Shown: positions 29,665-39,425, numbered from the stretch's first letter. The stretch is DNA of 64,000 nucleotides from Goodfellowiella coeruleoviolacea (GCF_024171785.1 NZ_JAMTCK010000010.1:1-64000); one strand, 5' to 3'. Notes: generated from the letters alone by a model not told the origin. Numbers and translations: made by a program.

Positions 29665-29677
29665 TTTGATCGTTCAA
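29665..29677. promoter_or_regulatory. LacI-type operator copy 1 (in front of repressor gene)
   Basis: TTTGATCGTTCAA. It has TTGA/TCAA arms around a central CG, the usual LacI-family design, 19 bp upstream of the repressor GTG. It is the exact reverse complement of copy 2. Confidence 0.75.
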
Positions 29678-29756
29678 CTGGCCGGAACTGTGCATCAGCG
29701 GCCAGTGCATGTCAAACTAGCCGCACTTTTCCACCTCGGGTGGATCAGGGTGTAAT

Positions 29757-29769
29757 TTGAACGATCAAA
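29757..29769. promoter_or_regulatory. LacI-type operator copy 2 (in front of glucosidase gene)
   Basis: TTGAACGATCAAA, the exact reverse complement of copy 1, centres 92 bp apart. It lies 33 bp before the glucosidase ATG. The inverted 13-mers flank the divergent promoters, a layout that allows looping between two repressor dimers. Confidence 0.75.
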
Positions 29770-29801
29770 GTGACATCCCGCCGTGCTGAGGAGTTGTTCT
29801 G

Positions 29802-31835
29802 ATGCCCGCACAGCAGCCACTGCTGCACGACCTGGCGATCGCCCTGCGGGCACCGACCGTGGTGCTGTCCAGCCGGGACGGACAGATCCGCCGCACCGGC
29901 ACCCAGGGCGTGCTGCACAACGACCGACGCGTGCTCAGCGAGGCCGTGCTCACCGTGGACGGTCACGAGCCAGAACCGATCAGCGCGGGTGAGCCGACCG
30001 CCGAGCGCGGCGAGTTCGTCGGCCTGCTGCGCCACCTCGGTGACGAGGGCGCCGACCCGACCGTCTGGCTGCGCCGGCACCGCACGGTCTCCGCCACCGG
30101 CATGGGCGAGGAGATCGAGCTGGTCAGCACGTCCGCCAGGCCCCTGGAGTGCGTGGTCGAACTCGTCGTGGCCGCCGACTTCGCGCCGATCGAACTGATC
30201 AAGGACGGTGGTGACGCGCGGGCAGTGCCGGCCACCACCGACCGGGACAGCGCGACCTGGCGGGACCAGCGGGGGCTGCGCAGCGTGCTGCGGGCCGAGG
30301 GGGCCGAGCTGGTCAGCGCCGGGGACCACGCCGTGGCGCGCTGGCGGGTCGGGCTGGCCGCGGCGGCCAGCGCGCGGCTGCGCTGGGAGGTCGTCGTGAC
30401 CGACGAGGCACCCCTGTTCGTGCCCGGTCACGCGGTGCGGCTCGCCCGGCCCGAGGTGAGCACCGACGACCGTCGCCTGACCAGCCTCCTGCACCGGTCG
30501 CTGGCCGACCTCGACGCCCTGCTGCTGGCCGAACGCGAGCACCCCGACGACGTGTTCGCCAGCGCTGGCGCCCCCTGGTACCTCACCCTGTTCGGCCGGG
30601 ACAGCATCTGGGCGGCCCGGCTGCTGCTGCCGGTCTCGGTGCGGCTGGCCGCCGGCACCCTGCGCACGCTGGCCAGGGCCCAGGGGACCACGTTCGACCC
30701 GAGCACCGGCGAGGCGCCCGGCAAGATCATGCACGAGCGGCGGCGGGACACCACCAGGCTGGGCCGGATGTCCCTGCCCGCGCTGTACTACGGCACGATC
30801 GACGCCACCGCGCTGTGGGTGTGCCTGCTGCACGACGCCTGGCGGTGGGGCATGCCCGAGGCCGAGGTGCGCGCGCTGCTGCCCAACCTGCGGGCGGCAC
30901 TGCGCTGGATCACCGACTACTCCGACCCGGACGGCGACGGGTTCGCCGAGTACTTCGACGAGTCCGGCCACGGCCTGGCCAACCAGGGCTGGAAGGACTC
31001 GGGCGACGCGGTGCGGTTCGCCAACGGGGTGATCGCCGCGCCCCCGGTGGCCCTGGCCGAGGTGCAGGGCTACCAGCACGAGGCCGTGCTGCGCGCCGCC
31101 GACCTGCTGACCGCGCTCGGCGAGGACCCGGGCGAGTTGCGCGCCTGGGCGGACCGGCTGGCCCACCGCTTCCGCGAGCGGTTCTGGGTGCGCGCCGGCG
31201 GGGACCGCTACCCGGCGCTGGCCCTGGACGGCGCGAAGTCCACGGTGGACGCCGTGGCCAGCAACATGGGCCACCTGCTGGGCACCGGCCTGCTCGACGC
31301 GGCCGAGAGCGAGGACATCGGGGCCCGGCTGCTCGGCGCCGACCTGGCCGCCGGCTTCGGGCTGCGCACCATGTCGAACGCGGCCGGTGGCTACTCGCCG
31401 CTGAGCTACCACTGCGGTTCGGTGTGGCCGCACGACACCGCCATCGTGGTGCGCGGCCTGGCCAGGGCCGGCCAGTCGGACCGGGCCGCCCGGCTGGGCA
31501 TGCAACTGCTGGACGCCGCGACCGCGTTCGACGACCGGCTGCCCGAGCTGTTCGCCGGTTACGGCATGGCGGAGACGGCCACGCCCGTGCCCTATCCCGC
31601 GTCCTGCCGCCCGCAGGCGTGGTCGGCCGCCTCGGCCGTGGTGCTCCTGGAGACCTTCCTCGGGCTGCGGGTGGACGTGCCGAACCGCACCGTCACCGTC
31701 GACCCGCCCCGACCGAGCCCGGTCGGGGCGCTGCGGGTGACCGGGCTGCCGCTGGCCGGCGGCACCCTCGACGTGGCGATCGACCGCGGTGGGGCGGTGA
31801 CCGAGCTGCGCCTGCCCGCCGGCCTGGGCGGCTGA
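29802..31835 (+). CDS. Amylo-alpha-1,6-glucosidase / glycogen-debranching-type glycoside hydrolase
   Basis: The protein has 677 aa; ATG 29802 with GAGGAG upstream. The N-terminal domain (residues 1-210) is the GDE-type N domain (VVLSSRDGQIRR), followed by an (alpha/alpha)6 catalytic domain with PWYLTLFGRDSIWAARLL (Asp267 region), YYGTIDATALWV and GYSPLSYHCGSVWPHDTAIV. No signal peptide, so it works in the cytoplasm on imported branched or alpha-linked oligosaccharide. It is divergent from the repressor-importer operon and shares its operators, which supports a function with that importer. Members of this fold also include other alpha-glycosidases, so exact linkage is not certain. Confidence 0.88.
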   Translation: MPAQQPLLHDLAIALRAPTVVLSSRDGQIRRTGTQGVLHNDRRVLSEAVLTVDGHEPEPISAGEPTAERGEFVGLLRHLGDEGADPTVWLRRHRTVSATGMGEEIELVSTSARPLECVVELVVAADFAPIELIKDGGDARAVPATTDRDSATWRDQRGLRSVLRAEGAELVSAGDHAVARWRVGLAAAASARLRWEVVVTDEAPLFVPGHAVRLARPEVSTDDRRLTSLLHRSLADLDALLLAEREHPDDVFASAGAPWYLTLFGRDSIWAARLLLPVSVRLAAGTLRTLARAQGTTFDPSTGEAPGKIMHERRRDTTRLGRMSLPALYYGTIDATALWVCLLHDAWRWGMPEAEVRALLPNLRAALRWITDYSDPDGDGFAEYFDESGHGLANQGWKDSGDAVRFANGVIAAPPVALAEVQGYQHEAVLRAADLLTALGEDPGELRAWADRLAHRFRERFWVRAGGDRYPALALDGAKSTVDAVASNMGHLLGTGLLDAAESEDIGARLLGADLAAGFGLRTMSNAAGGYSPLSYHCGSVWPHDTAIVVRGLARAGQSDRAARLGMQLLDAATAFDDRLPELFAGYGMAETATPVPYPASCRPQAWSAASAVVLLETFLGLRVDVPNRTVTVDPPRPSPVGALRVTGLPLAGGTLDVAIDRGGAVTELRLPAGLGG

Positions 31836-31850
31836 GGCGGTCGGGCCGCC
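31836..31850. terminator. Short hairpin between convergent glucosidase and dehydrogenase genes
   Basis: GGCGG at 31836-31840 pairs with CCGCC at 31846-31850 with a 5-nt loop, filling the 18-bp gap between two convergent stops. A weak bidirectional terminator candidate. Confidence 0.3.
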
Positions 31851-31853
31851 GGG

Positions 31854-32609
31854 TCAGTGCGCGGTGAGCCCGCCGTCGACGACGAACTCGGCCCCGGTGA
31901 CGAACGAGGACTCGTCGCTGGCCAGGAACAGCATGGCGGGCGCCACCTCAGCGGGGCGGCCGGCGCGGCGCATCGGCGTGCGTACGATGTCCGGCTGCCG
32001 GTCGCCCTGCTCGTCGAGCAGGTCCTGGATCATCGGTGTCGCGATGACCCCGGGGTGCACCGAGTTGACCCGCACACCCCGCGTGGCGTACTCGACCGCC
32101 GCGGTCTTGGTCAGCAGGCGCACGGCACCCTTGGACGCCTGGTAGGCGGCGGCCGCCCCGCTGCCGACCAGGCCGAGCACCGAGGAGGTGTTGATCACCG
32201 AGGCGTTGCCGGACGCGCGCAGCAGCGGCATGGCCGCCTTCATGCCGAGCCAGGTGCCGGTCTGGTTGACCGCGATCACCCGGTCCCAGGCCTGCTGCCC
32301 GGTGTCCTCGATGCCCGGCCAGTCCACCACGCCCGCCACGTTGACCAGGACGTCCAGCCGGCCGAACCGCTGGCGGGTCAGGTCGATGACCTCGTCCCAG
32401 CCTTCGGCCGAGGAGACGTCCAGTCGGGCGGCCAGCACGTCCGCGCCGCTGGTCCCCAGCCGCGCGGCGAGTGCCCGCACCGCCGCGTCGGCGACGTCGG
32501 TGAGGACCAGGCGGGCACCCTCGCGCGTGAACAACTCCGCGGTGGCCTGTCCGATGCCGCCGGTCGCCCCGGTGATCAGCGCGACCTTGCCGGCCAGCCG
32601 TCCAGTCAT
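31854..32609 (-). CDS. Short-chain dehydrogenase/reductase (classical SDR)
   Basis: The protein has 251 aa, ATG 32609 with GAGGAGAG upstream. It has the cofactor motif TGATGGIG (residues 13-20), Asp after beta2 (LTDVAD, suggesting NAD(H) preference), NVAGV, catalytic Ser in INTSSVLG and the YQASK pair, and the C-terminal FVTGAEFVVDGG. It is the third gene of a minus-strand set Atu4866-like protein, SDR, SDR, divergent from an XRE/MmyB-type regulator. Substrate unknown. Confidence 0.92.
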   Translation of the reverse strand: MTGRLAGKVALITGATGGIGQATAELFTREGARLVLTDVADAAVRALAARLGTSGADVLAARLDVSSAEGWDEVIDLTRQRFGRLDVLVNVAGVVDWPGIEDTGQQAWDRVIAVNQTGTWLGMKAAMPLLRASGNASVINTSSVLGLVGSGAAAAYQASKGAVRLLTKTAAVEYATRGVRVNSVHPGVIATPMIQDLLDEQGDRQPDIVRTPMRRAGRPAEVAPAMLFLASDESSFVTGAEFVVDGGLTAH

Positions 32610-32639
32610 GTCCGCTCTCCTCGTCAGTGGTGGGTGGGC

Positions 32640-33410
32640 TCAGGCCGCGGTGTAGCCGCCGTCGGCGGCGACCACGGCACCGGTGATGAAGCTGGACCGG
32701 GGGCCGGCCAGGAATCCGATCACCTCGGCGATCTCCTCGGGCTGCGCGACGCGGCCCAGCGGGTGCGCGTCGCCGAAGGAGCGCAGGTACTCCCGGCTGT
32801 CGGGCCGGAGGTTGTCGAGCATGTCGGTCTCGATGACGCCCGGCGCCACGACGTTGGCGCGGATGCGGTGCGGGCCGCCCTCCAGGGCGAGCACCCTGGT
32901 CAGCTGGGCCAGCGCCCCCTTGGCCGCGCTGTAGGCCGACGCCTCGGGCATGCCGACCGTGCAGGTGAACGACCCGACCGTGACGATCACGCCGCCACCG
33001 CGCTCGCGCATGACCCGGAACGCCTCCCGGGAGTGCAGGAAGGCGCCGCGCGCGTTGACCGACATCAGCTCGTCCCAGTCGGTCGCCGTGGTCTCGGTGA
33101 TCGGCTTGTTCACCGACCGGCCGGCGTTGTTGACCAGGATGTCCAGCCCGCCGAACCGGTCGACCGCCGTGGCGACCGACCGCACGGCCGTGTCCTCCTG
33201 GGACACGTCGCCGACCAGGGTGGCGACCCGGTCGAACCGGGCGGCCAGGTCCTCGACCTGGGGACGGACATCCGTGGCGAGCACGCTCGCGCCCCGGGCG
33301 TGCAGCCAGGCGACCGTGGCGGCGCCGACCCCGCGCGCGGCACCGGTGACCAGTGCGACCCTGCCGTCGAGTTCGGCGCGCTCCGCACCGGTGCCGCCGG
33401 CGGCGGTCAT
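32640..33410 (-). CDS. Short-chain dehydrogenase/reductase (classical SDR)
   Basis: The protein has 256 aa. ATG 33410 overlaps the stop of the small upstream gene (ATGA), which fixes the start; the frame is open further but unsupported. Motifs: TGAARGVG (residues 22-29), NNAGR, Ser in VTVGSFTC, YSAAK, and FITGAVVAADGG. A 30-bp gap separates it from the following SDR, so both belong to one transcript under the divergent regulator. Two tandem SDRs may perform an oxidation-reduction pair on one metabolite; this is inference. Confidence 0.92.
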   Translation of the reverse strand: MTAAGGTGAERAELDGRVALVTGAARGVGAATVAWLHARGASVLATDVRPQVEDLAARFDRVATLVGDVSQEDTAVRSVATAVDRFGGLDILVNNAGRSVNKPITETTATDWDELMSVNARGAFLHSREAFRVMRERGGGVIVTVGSFTCTVGMPEASAYSAAKGALAQLTRVLALEGGPHRIRANVVAPGVIETDMLDNLRPDSREYLRSFGDAHPLGRVAQPEEIAEVIGFLAGPRSSFITGAVVAADGGYTAA

Positions 33411-33706
33411 CGCTGTGCCTGCTGGCCGGCGCCAGCGGCGGATTCGCGGTAGAGGACCAGGTGCTCGTGGTGGAGCACGCCGTCGCGGATGTCCCCGGTG
33501 GCGGTGAAACCGGTGTCGTCGACGTAGTCCAGGTGGTTCCCGGTCACCGTGTACCGGCCGGTGTAGGCGCTGCGCCGGCCGCCGCGCGCTTCGTCGTAGC
33601 GCCCGTCGGCGCGCAGTTCCTGCCGGATGTACCCGTCCGCGGTGACCCACATGCCGACCACGTCGGCGTGCGGCCCGCCGGCCGGCTGGGGCTGCTCGGT
33701 GTTCAT
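33407..33706 (-). CDS. Atu4866-like small beta-rich protein
   Basis: The protein has 99 aa, ATG 33706 with GAGGGAA upstream. The pattern GMWVTADGYIRQELRADGRY, then DEARG, YTGRYTVTG and DYVDDTGFTATGD, matches the small Atu4866 family (a compact beta-barrel of about 80-100 residues, structure known, function not established). It is the first gene of the operon with two SDRs and overlaps the next gene by 4 bp. In other actinomycetes such genes often sit beside dehydrogenases and MmyB-type regulators; that is from memory of the family. Confidence 0.85.
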   Translation of the reverse strand: MNTEQPQPAGGPHADVVGMWVTADGYIRQELRADGRYDEARGGRRSAYTGRYTVTGNHLDYVDDTGFTATGDIRDGVLHHEHLVLYRESAAGAGQQAQR

Positions 33707-33791
33707 CGTCGTTCCCTCACTTCTTGCTCGCGGTCACCGACACCACCAACTCTGCGTGGCGGGCGGGGTGCGCGGCAGGACGCGCAGTGGC

Positions 33792-33836
33792 TGGGTGTGC
33801 CACACCCACCCAGGCGGGCGGCGGCGGACCTAACCT
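33792..33836 (+). promoter_or_regulatory. Palindromic operator and leaderless promoter of the XRE regulator
   Basis: A perfect palindrome TGGGTGTGCCACACCCA at 33792-33808 (8-bp arms, 1-bp centre) overlaps the expected -35 position. TAACCT at 33831-33836 is a good -10, and the ATG follows 6 nt later (33843), so the transcript is probably leaderless. The site is also between the divergent operon and the regulator, as expected for a shared operator. Confidence 0.6.
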
Positions 33837-33842
33837 GGTGGC

Positions 33843-34679
33843 ATGAGCGGGAGTGAGCTGGGCGAGTTCCTGCGGGCACGCCGTGCGCAGCGGTCACCGC
33901 GGGACGCCGGCCTGCCCTACGCGGGCAAGCGCAGGGTGGCCGGACTGCGCCGCGAGGAAGTCGCCGTGCTCGCCGGCGTGAACGTCGACTACTACACCCG
34001 CCTGGAGCAGGGCCGCGAGTCGCACCCGTCCGCGCAGGTGCTGGATGCCCTGTGCCGTGCGCTGGACCTCGACCCGGACGCACGCGAGCACCTGCACCGG
34101 CTGGCCGGAACCACACCGGACGGCGGCCCAGCACCGGTGCCCCGGACGGTCAGCCCGGAGCTGCGCCAGCTCATGGACGGCTACACCACCACGCCGGCGT
34201 TCGTGCTCGACCGGAACCTGGACGTGCTGGCCAGCAACGCCCTGGCCGACGCGCTGTTCGCCCCGTTCGACCCGGCGGACAACCTCGCCCGCATGGTGTT
34301 CCTGGACCCCGTCGCCCGCCAGTTCTACGCGCGGTGGGAGTGGACGGCGCAGGCCACCGTGGCGAACCTGCGGATGGCCGCCGGGTTCGACGCGCACGAT
34401 CCCCGCCTGCGCCGCCTGGTGGCCGAACTCAGCGACGGCAGCGAGCACTTCCGCACCCTGTGGCACAGTCACCAGGTGCGTGGCAAGACCCACGAGCCCA
34501 AGCAGCTGGTCCACCCCGACGTGGGCCCGCTCACCCTGACCTACCAGGCCTTTGACGTGCGCGGCGCCCCCGGGCAGCAACTGGTCATCTACCACGCGGA
34601 GCCCGGTACCCCCAGCGCCCGCGCACTCGCCCTGCTCGGCAGCCTGCACGCCACCACCCAGCGCGGCGCGCTCCGGTGA
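33843..34679 (+). CDS. XRE-type helix-turn-helix regulator with MmyB-like ligand-binding domain
   Basis: The protein has 278 aa. An N-terminal HTH (about residues 5-75) has the family signature GLRREEVAVLAGVNVDYYTRLEQGR. The C-terminal MmyB-like domain (about 100-270) has ASNALADALF, NLARMVFLDP and LVHPDVGPLTLTYQ. Such proteins bind a small, possibly fatty-acid-like ligand and usually control an adjacent divergent dehydrogenase operon. Here that would be the Atu4866-SDR-SDR operon, with a perfect palindrome in the 136-bp gap. A leaderless start is likely. Confidence 0.92.
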   Translation: MSGSELGEFLRARRAQRSPRDAGLPYAGKRRVAGLRREEVAVLAGVNVDYYTRLEQGRESHPSAQVLDALCRALDLDPDAREHLHRLAGTTPDGGPAPVPRTVSPELRQLMDGYTTTPAFVLDRNLDVLASNALADALFAPFDPADNLARMVFLDPVARQFYARWEWTAQATVANLRMAAGFDAHDPRLRRLVAELSDGSEHFRTLWHSHQVRGKTHEPKQLVHPDVGPLTLTYQAFDVRGAPGQQLVIYHAEPGTPSARALALLGSLHATTQRGALR

Positions 34680-34690
34680 GCGACGCGGGG

Positions 34691-34900
34691 TCAGCCGTTG
34701 CCCTCCAGTTGGGCGAGGGTGAGGACGTGGTCGCCGATGCCCCAGCCGCCATCGGGCACCTCCTCGACGAGGACCATGGTGGTGGCGCGGGCCCGCTCAC
34801 CGTAGATCTCGACGTACAGGTCGGTGGTGCGGTGGACGATGAGTTCCTTCTGCTCCTCGTTCAGCGAGCCGGCGGGCACCTTGAAGTTCGCGAACGGCAC
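34691..34900 (-). CDS. 4-oxalocrotonate tautomerase-family protein
   Basis: The protein has 69 aa from GTG 34900 with AAGGAGA upstream. The sequence begins Met-Pro, so Pro1 is exposed after Met removal, the catalytic base of this superfamily. Length and beta-alpha-beta pattern (PFANFKVPAGSLNEEQKELI) fit. It has a long loop (EIYGERARATTMVLVEEVP) where known members carry catalytic Arg residues. It follows the SDR at 35043-35807 by 142 bp on the same strand and may be part of its transcript. Substrate unknown. Confidence 0.88.
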   Translation of the reverse strand: MPFANFKVPAGSLNEEQKELIVHRTTDLYVEIYGERARATTMVLVEEVPDGGWGIGDHVLTLAQLEGNG

Positions 34901-35042
34901 GGTGGTTCTCCTTGGTTGGTGTGGGTGGGTGTCCCGGGGGTTGACGTGACCGGTCCGGTGACGGGTGTGGGGGAGTGGTCGCTGCCGGGTGGCGGCGCCG
35001 GATGGTGGGTGGCTCCGCTCGTCACCCCGGCCGCGGGTCCGG

Positions 35043-35807
35043 CTACTTGCCGTGCGGGTCGGCCGCGTTGAGGGTGGCCACGACCTGGTCGTAGTCGCCG
35101 CGCGCCTCGCCGTAGCGCAGGAACTTCACCCGCTCCACCTGGATCTCCTTCGCGTCGGGCTGGGACTCCAGCAGCGCGACGACCTCCGCCACGAACTCGT
35201 CGAGCGGCATGGCGAACTCGCTGTCCTCCTGGCCGGGCAGCAGCGCGGTGCGCACGGCCGGCGGTTCCAGTTCCACGACCTTCACGGTGGTGTCGGCGAG
35301 TTGCAGCCGGATCGACTCGCTGAGCATGTGGATCGCGGCCTTGGACGCGTTGTAGCTCGGCGTGACCTTGAGCGGCGTGAACGCGAGGCCCGAGGAGACG
35401 GTCATGATCGTGGCGTCCGGCTGCGCCTGGAGGTGTTCGACGAACGCGGCGATCAGCCGGATCGGGCCGAGCACGTTGGTCGTGATGACCGACTCGGCCG
35501 AGGCGAGGAACGACCCGGGCGCGTGCCAGTCCTCGACGCGCATGATGCCGGCCATCGTGACCAGGACGTTGAGGTCGGGGTGGCGTGCGAGCACCTGCTT
35601 CGCGGCGGCGTCGATGCTGGCGGCGTCGCTGGTGTCGAGCTGCACGGTGTCGATGCCGGGGTGCTCGGCGGCGATCTGGTCGAGCAGTTCGGCGCGTCGG
35701 CCGCCGATGATGACCGTGTTGCCCCTGGCCCGCAGCTCAAGGGCGAGAGCGAGGCCGATGCCGCTGGTGGAGCCGGGGATGAAGATGGTGTTTCCGGAGA
35801 TGTTCAT
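35043..35807 (-). CDS. Short-chain dehydrogenase/reductase (DltE-like)
   Basis: The protein has 254 aa with ATG 35807; a longer open frame upstream overlaps the divergent regulator and is rejected. It has the cofactor motif PGSTSGIG (residues 11-18), VTMAGIM, catalytic Ser in TVSSGLAF and YNASK. The C-terminal half (SIRLQLADTTVKVVELEPP) follows the DltE-like subfamily common in bacteria. It is divergent from an MmyB-type regulator with a palindrome between them. Substrate unknown. Confidence 0.9.
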   Translation of the reverse strand: MNISGNTIFIPGSTSGIGLALALELRARGNTVIIGGRRAELLDQIAAEHPGIDTVQLDTSDAASIDAAAKQVLARHPDLNVLVTMAGIMRVEDWHAPGSFLASAESVITTNVLGPIRLIAAFVEHLQAQPDATIMTVSSGLAFTPLKVTPSYNASKAAIHMLSESIRLQLADTTVKVVELEPPAVRTALLPGQEDSEFAMPLDEFVAEVVALLESQPDAKEIQVERVKFLRYGEARGDYDQVVATLNAADPHGK

Positions 35808-35857
35808 GCTTCGAGCCTGGCCGCTGGAGCGCGGCTGGGGCAGAGATGGCTCATCGG

Positions 35858-35902
35858 GGGATCCGCGATCCCTGGTTCGCACCTGGGCCGGCGGCCGATA
35901 CT
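35858..35902 (+). promoter_or_regulatory. Palindromic operator and leaderless promoter of second XRE regulator
   Basis: Perfect inverted repeat GGGATC-CGC-GATCCC at 35858-35872, directly before the -35 position. GATACT at 35897-35902 is a -10 candidate, and the ATG (35909) is 6 nt after it, so again leaderless. The palindrome sequence differs from the one at 33792, as expected for paralogous regulators with separate targets. Confidence 0.5.
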
Positions 35903-35908
35903 GGGCGC

Positions 35909-36757
35909 ATGGATCGTGTGGCACTGGCGGACTTCCTGCGGCGACGGCGTGCGGCGCTGCGGCCCGAGGACATCGGGCTCGCCGCTGGCGCGCGTCGGCG
36001 GGCCCCGGGGCTGCGGCGCGAGGAGGTCGCGGCGCTCGCCGCGATGTCGACCGACTACTACACCCGCCTGGAACAGCAGCGCGGTCCACAACCCAGTGAG
36101 CAGATGCTCACCGCGCTCGCCCGCGCGTTGCGCCTGACCACCGGGGAACGGGACTACCTGTTCCACGTGGCGGGACGCAACGCCCCGTCGCACGAGTCGG
36201 CGGCCACGCACGTGGCACCCGCGTTGCTGCGCGTGCTCGACCGCCTCGCGGACACCCCGGCGCTCATCCTGTCCAACCTGGGCGAGACGCTGGTGCAGAA
36301 CCGGATGGCCGACGCGCTGTTCGGTGACAGGTCGGGCTACACGGGGCTGGCCCGCAGCGAGATCTACCGCTGGTTCACCGACCCGGCCGAGCGGCTGCGC
36401 TACCCCGAGGACGACCGCGACCGGCAGAGCCGCGCCCAGGTCGCGAACCTGCGCGCCGCCTACGGGTCGATGGGCCCGAACTCGCGGGCCGGCGAGCTGG
36501 TGCGGGCGCTGCAGAAGGTGAGCGCGGAGTTCGCCGGGCTGTGGGAGCGGCACGAGGTCGCCAAGCGCTTCGCGGACCACAAGACGCTCATCCACCCCGA
36601 ACTCGGGCCGATCGAACTGGACTGCCAGGTGCTGTTCACCGAGGACCAGTCGCAGGCGCTGCTCGTGCTCACCGCGGCCCCGCGCACCGAGGACGACGAG
36701 AAGCTGCGGCTGCTCGCCGTGCTGGGGCAGGAGCGCTTCGTCGAGACACCGCGCTGA
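35909..36757 (+). CDS. XRE-type helix-turn-helix regulator with MmyB-like ligand-binding domain
   Basis: The protein has 282 aa. ATG 35909 is chosen over 35846 because a -10 lies 6 nt upstream and the HTH starts within a few residues (VALADFLRRRRAALRPEDIG). The family signature GLRREEVAALAAMSTDYYTRLEQ is present, followed by the MmyB-like domain (ILSNLGETLVQNRMADALF, EIYRWFTDP, IHPELGPIELDCQ). It is a paralogue of the regulator at 33843 and is divergent from its own SDR gene, which it probably controls. Confidence 0.92.
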   Translation: MDRVALADFLRRRRAALRPEDIGLAAGARRRAPGLRREEVAALAAMSTDYYTRLEQQRGPQPSEQMLTALARALRLTTGERDYLFHVAGRNAPSHESAATHVAPALLRVLDRLADTPALILSNLGETLVQNRMADALFGDRSGYTGLARSEIYRWFTDPAERLRYPEDDRDRQSRAQVANLRAAYGSMGPNSRAGELVRALQKVSAEFAGLWERHEVAKRFADHKTLIHPELGPIELDCQVLFTEDQSQALLVLTAAPRTEDDEKLRLLAVLGQERFVETPR

Positions 36758-36818
36758 CCACGACGACACCACCCGCCCGCCCACCCGTTGACCAGGGGCG
36801 GCGGGAACCGCGGGCCGG

Positions 36819-37655
36819 TCAGGAACGTGCCGGGAGGCCGAACCAGCGCTGCCCGGCCGCCCGGAGCGCGTCCAGTTCAGCGGCGTCCGGTCGCGCTGCG
36901 GCGGATGCCCAGGCCACGTGGGAATCCGGCCGGAGGAGCAGCGCGGTGGGCGCGGGGTGCTGCGGGCGTGCCGTGACGACGTCGATCTGGCCCTGCCACT
37001 CGGGCAGCGCCGCCGCGAGCGCCGCGTCCTCGGTCAGGTCCAGCAGCACCGGCCGACCCGTTCTGGTCAGCTCGGCCAGGCGGACCGTGCCGGTCGGGGT
37101 GCGCAGGTCCAGGTCCGGGGCGAACCGGCCGATGAGCGGGTGCGTGTCGGGTCCACCCATGTCGTAGCGGGTGTCGGCGCCCGAGACCAGTTCGGCGAGG
37201 CGCCGCACGGTGTCCCGGTCGCGGAGCAGTTCGGTGAACACCTCGCGCAGTCCGGTGACGTCGCTGCCCGGGGCGATGAGCGCCGACTGCGCCTGCGCGT
37301 TCAGCACCATGCGCTGGGCCGCTGCTCGCCGCTCCACCGCGTAGCTGTCCAGCAGACCGGGTGGGGCGCCGCCGCGGATCTCGGCGGCGAGCTTCCAGCC
37401 GAGGTTGATCGCGTCCTGCAGACCGAGGTTGAGCCCGGGCCCGCCCCCGGTGGCGGAGTACACGTGGGCGGCGTCGCCGACCAGGAACACCCGGCCGGTG
37501 GCGAACCGCTCGGCGACCCGGGTGTTGCCGCCGGTCAGCCGGCGCAGCACGTGCGGGCCCGCGCCCTCGGGCCGGCCAAGCGGCACGTCAACGCCGAGCA
37601 CGCGGCGGACGCTGCCCCGCAACTCGTCGAGGCTCATCGGGGGCCTTCTTCCCAT
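36819..37655 (-). pseudogene. 5'-truncated FAD-dependent aromatic monooxygenase (PheA/TfdB family), FAD-binding N-domain missing
   Basis: The 278 residues match only the C-terminal half of a family whose members are about 480-550 aa. Present are [16 protein letters not shown], the second FAD motif [12 protein letters not shown] with [19 protein letters not shown], and the C-terminal thioredoxin-like tail. Absent is the whole first half with the dinucleotide-binding GxGxxG and the DG motif, roughly 240 residues. The ORF still has a start codon (37655) and a well-formed promoter with two operators right before it, so it may be expressed, but it cannot hold FAD normally. It looks like an internal deletion that joined the promoter to the second half. 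Confidence 0.82.
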
Positions 37656-37660
37656 CGCGC

Positions 37661-37734
37661 TTAAGGTACTCGAAGTACCCTAAGTGGGCGGAGATGTGGA
37701 AAGCAAACAGGATGATCAGAGTACTAGCGGTACC
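37661..37734 (-). promoter_or_regulatory. Promoter with two related palindromic operators before the truncated monooxygenase
   Basis: Site 1: GGTACT-CGA-AGTACC at 37665-37679, extended with one mismatch to 37661-37683. Site 2: AGTACT-AGC-GGTACC at 37720-37734; read on the minus strand it fits the same plan (GGTACy-N3-AGTACy). Centres are 55 bp apart. On the minus strand TTGCTT (37706-37701) and TAGGGT (37682-37677) form a -35/-10 pair with an 18-bp spacer overlapping site 1. This is typical of a TetR/MarR-type operator; no such regulator gene is adjacent. The rest of the 321-bp gap to the xylanase gene shows nothing else. Confidence 0.6.
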
Positions 37735-37976
37735 GTTCGTCAGAACGCGGGTGATCGGCCGGCGCCCGGTGGGGCAGCCAGTCGCCGGCCAGGGCGGTCC
37801 ACCGGCCGGACACCGGAGCGGGCTGACCGGTCGAACCCGCCGAGCGGGACGACCCCTGGCGGCAACGGCAGCGGGGCGGCCACCAGGTCAGGTGACCGCC
37901 CCACGGGGTGTGCGTCTCGGCTCGGCGCCGACGCCCGGAACGGGCCGGTTCCCGGAACCGGCCCGCCGCCGGGTTG

Positions 37977-39425
<1,449 letters not shown>

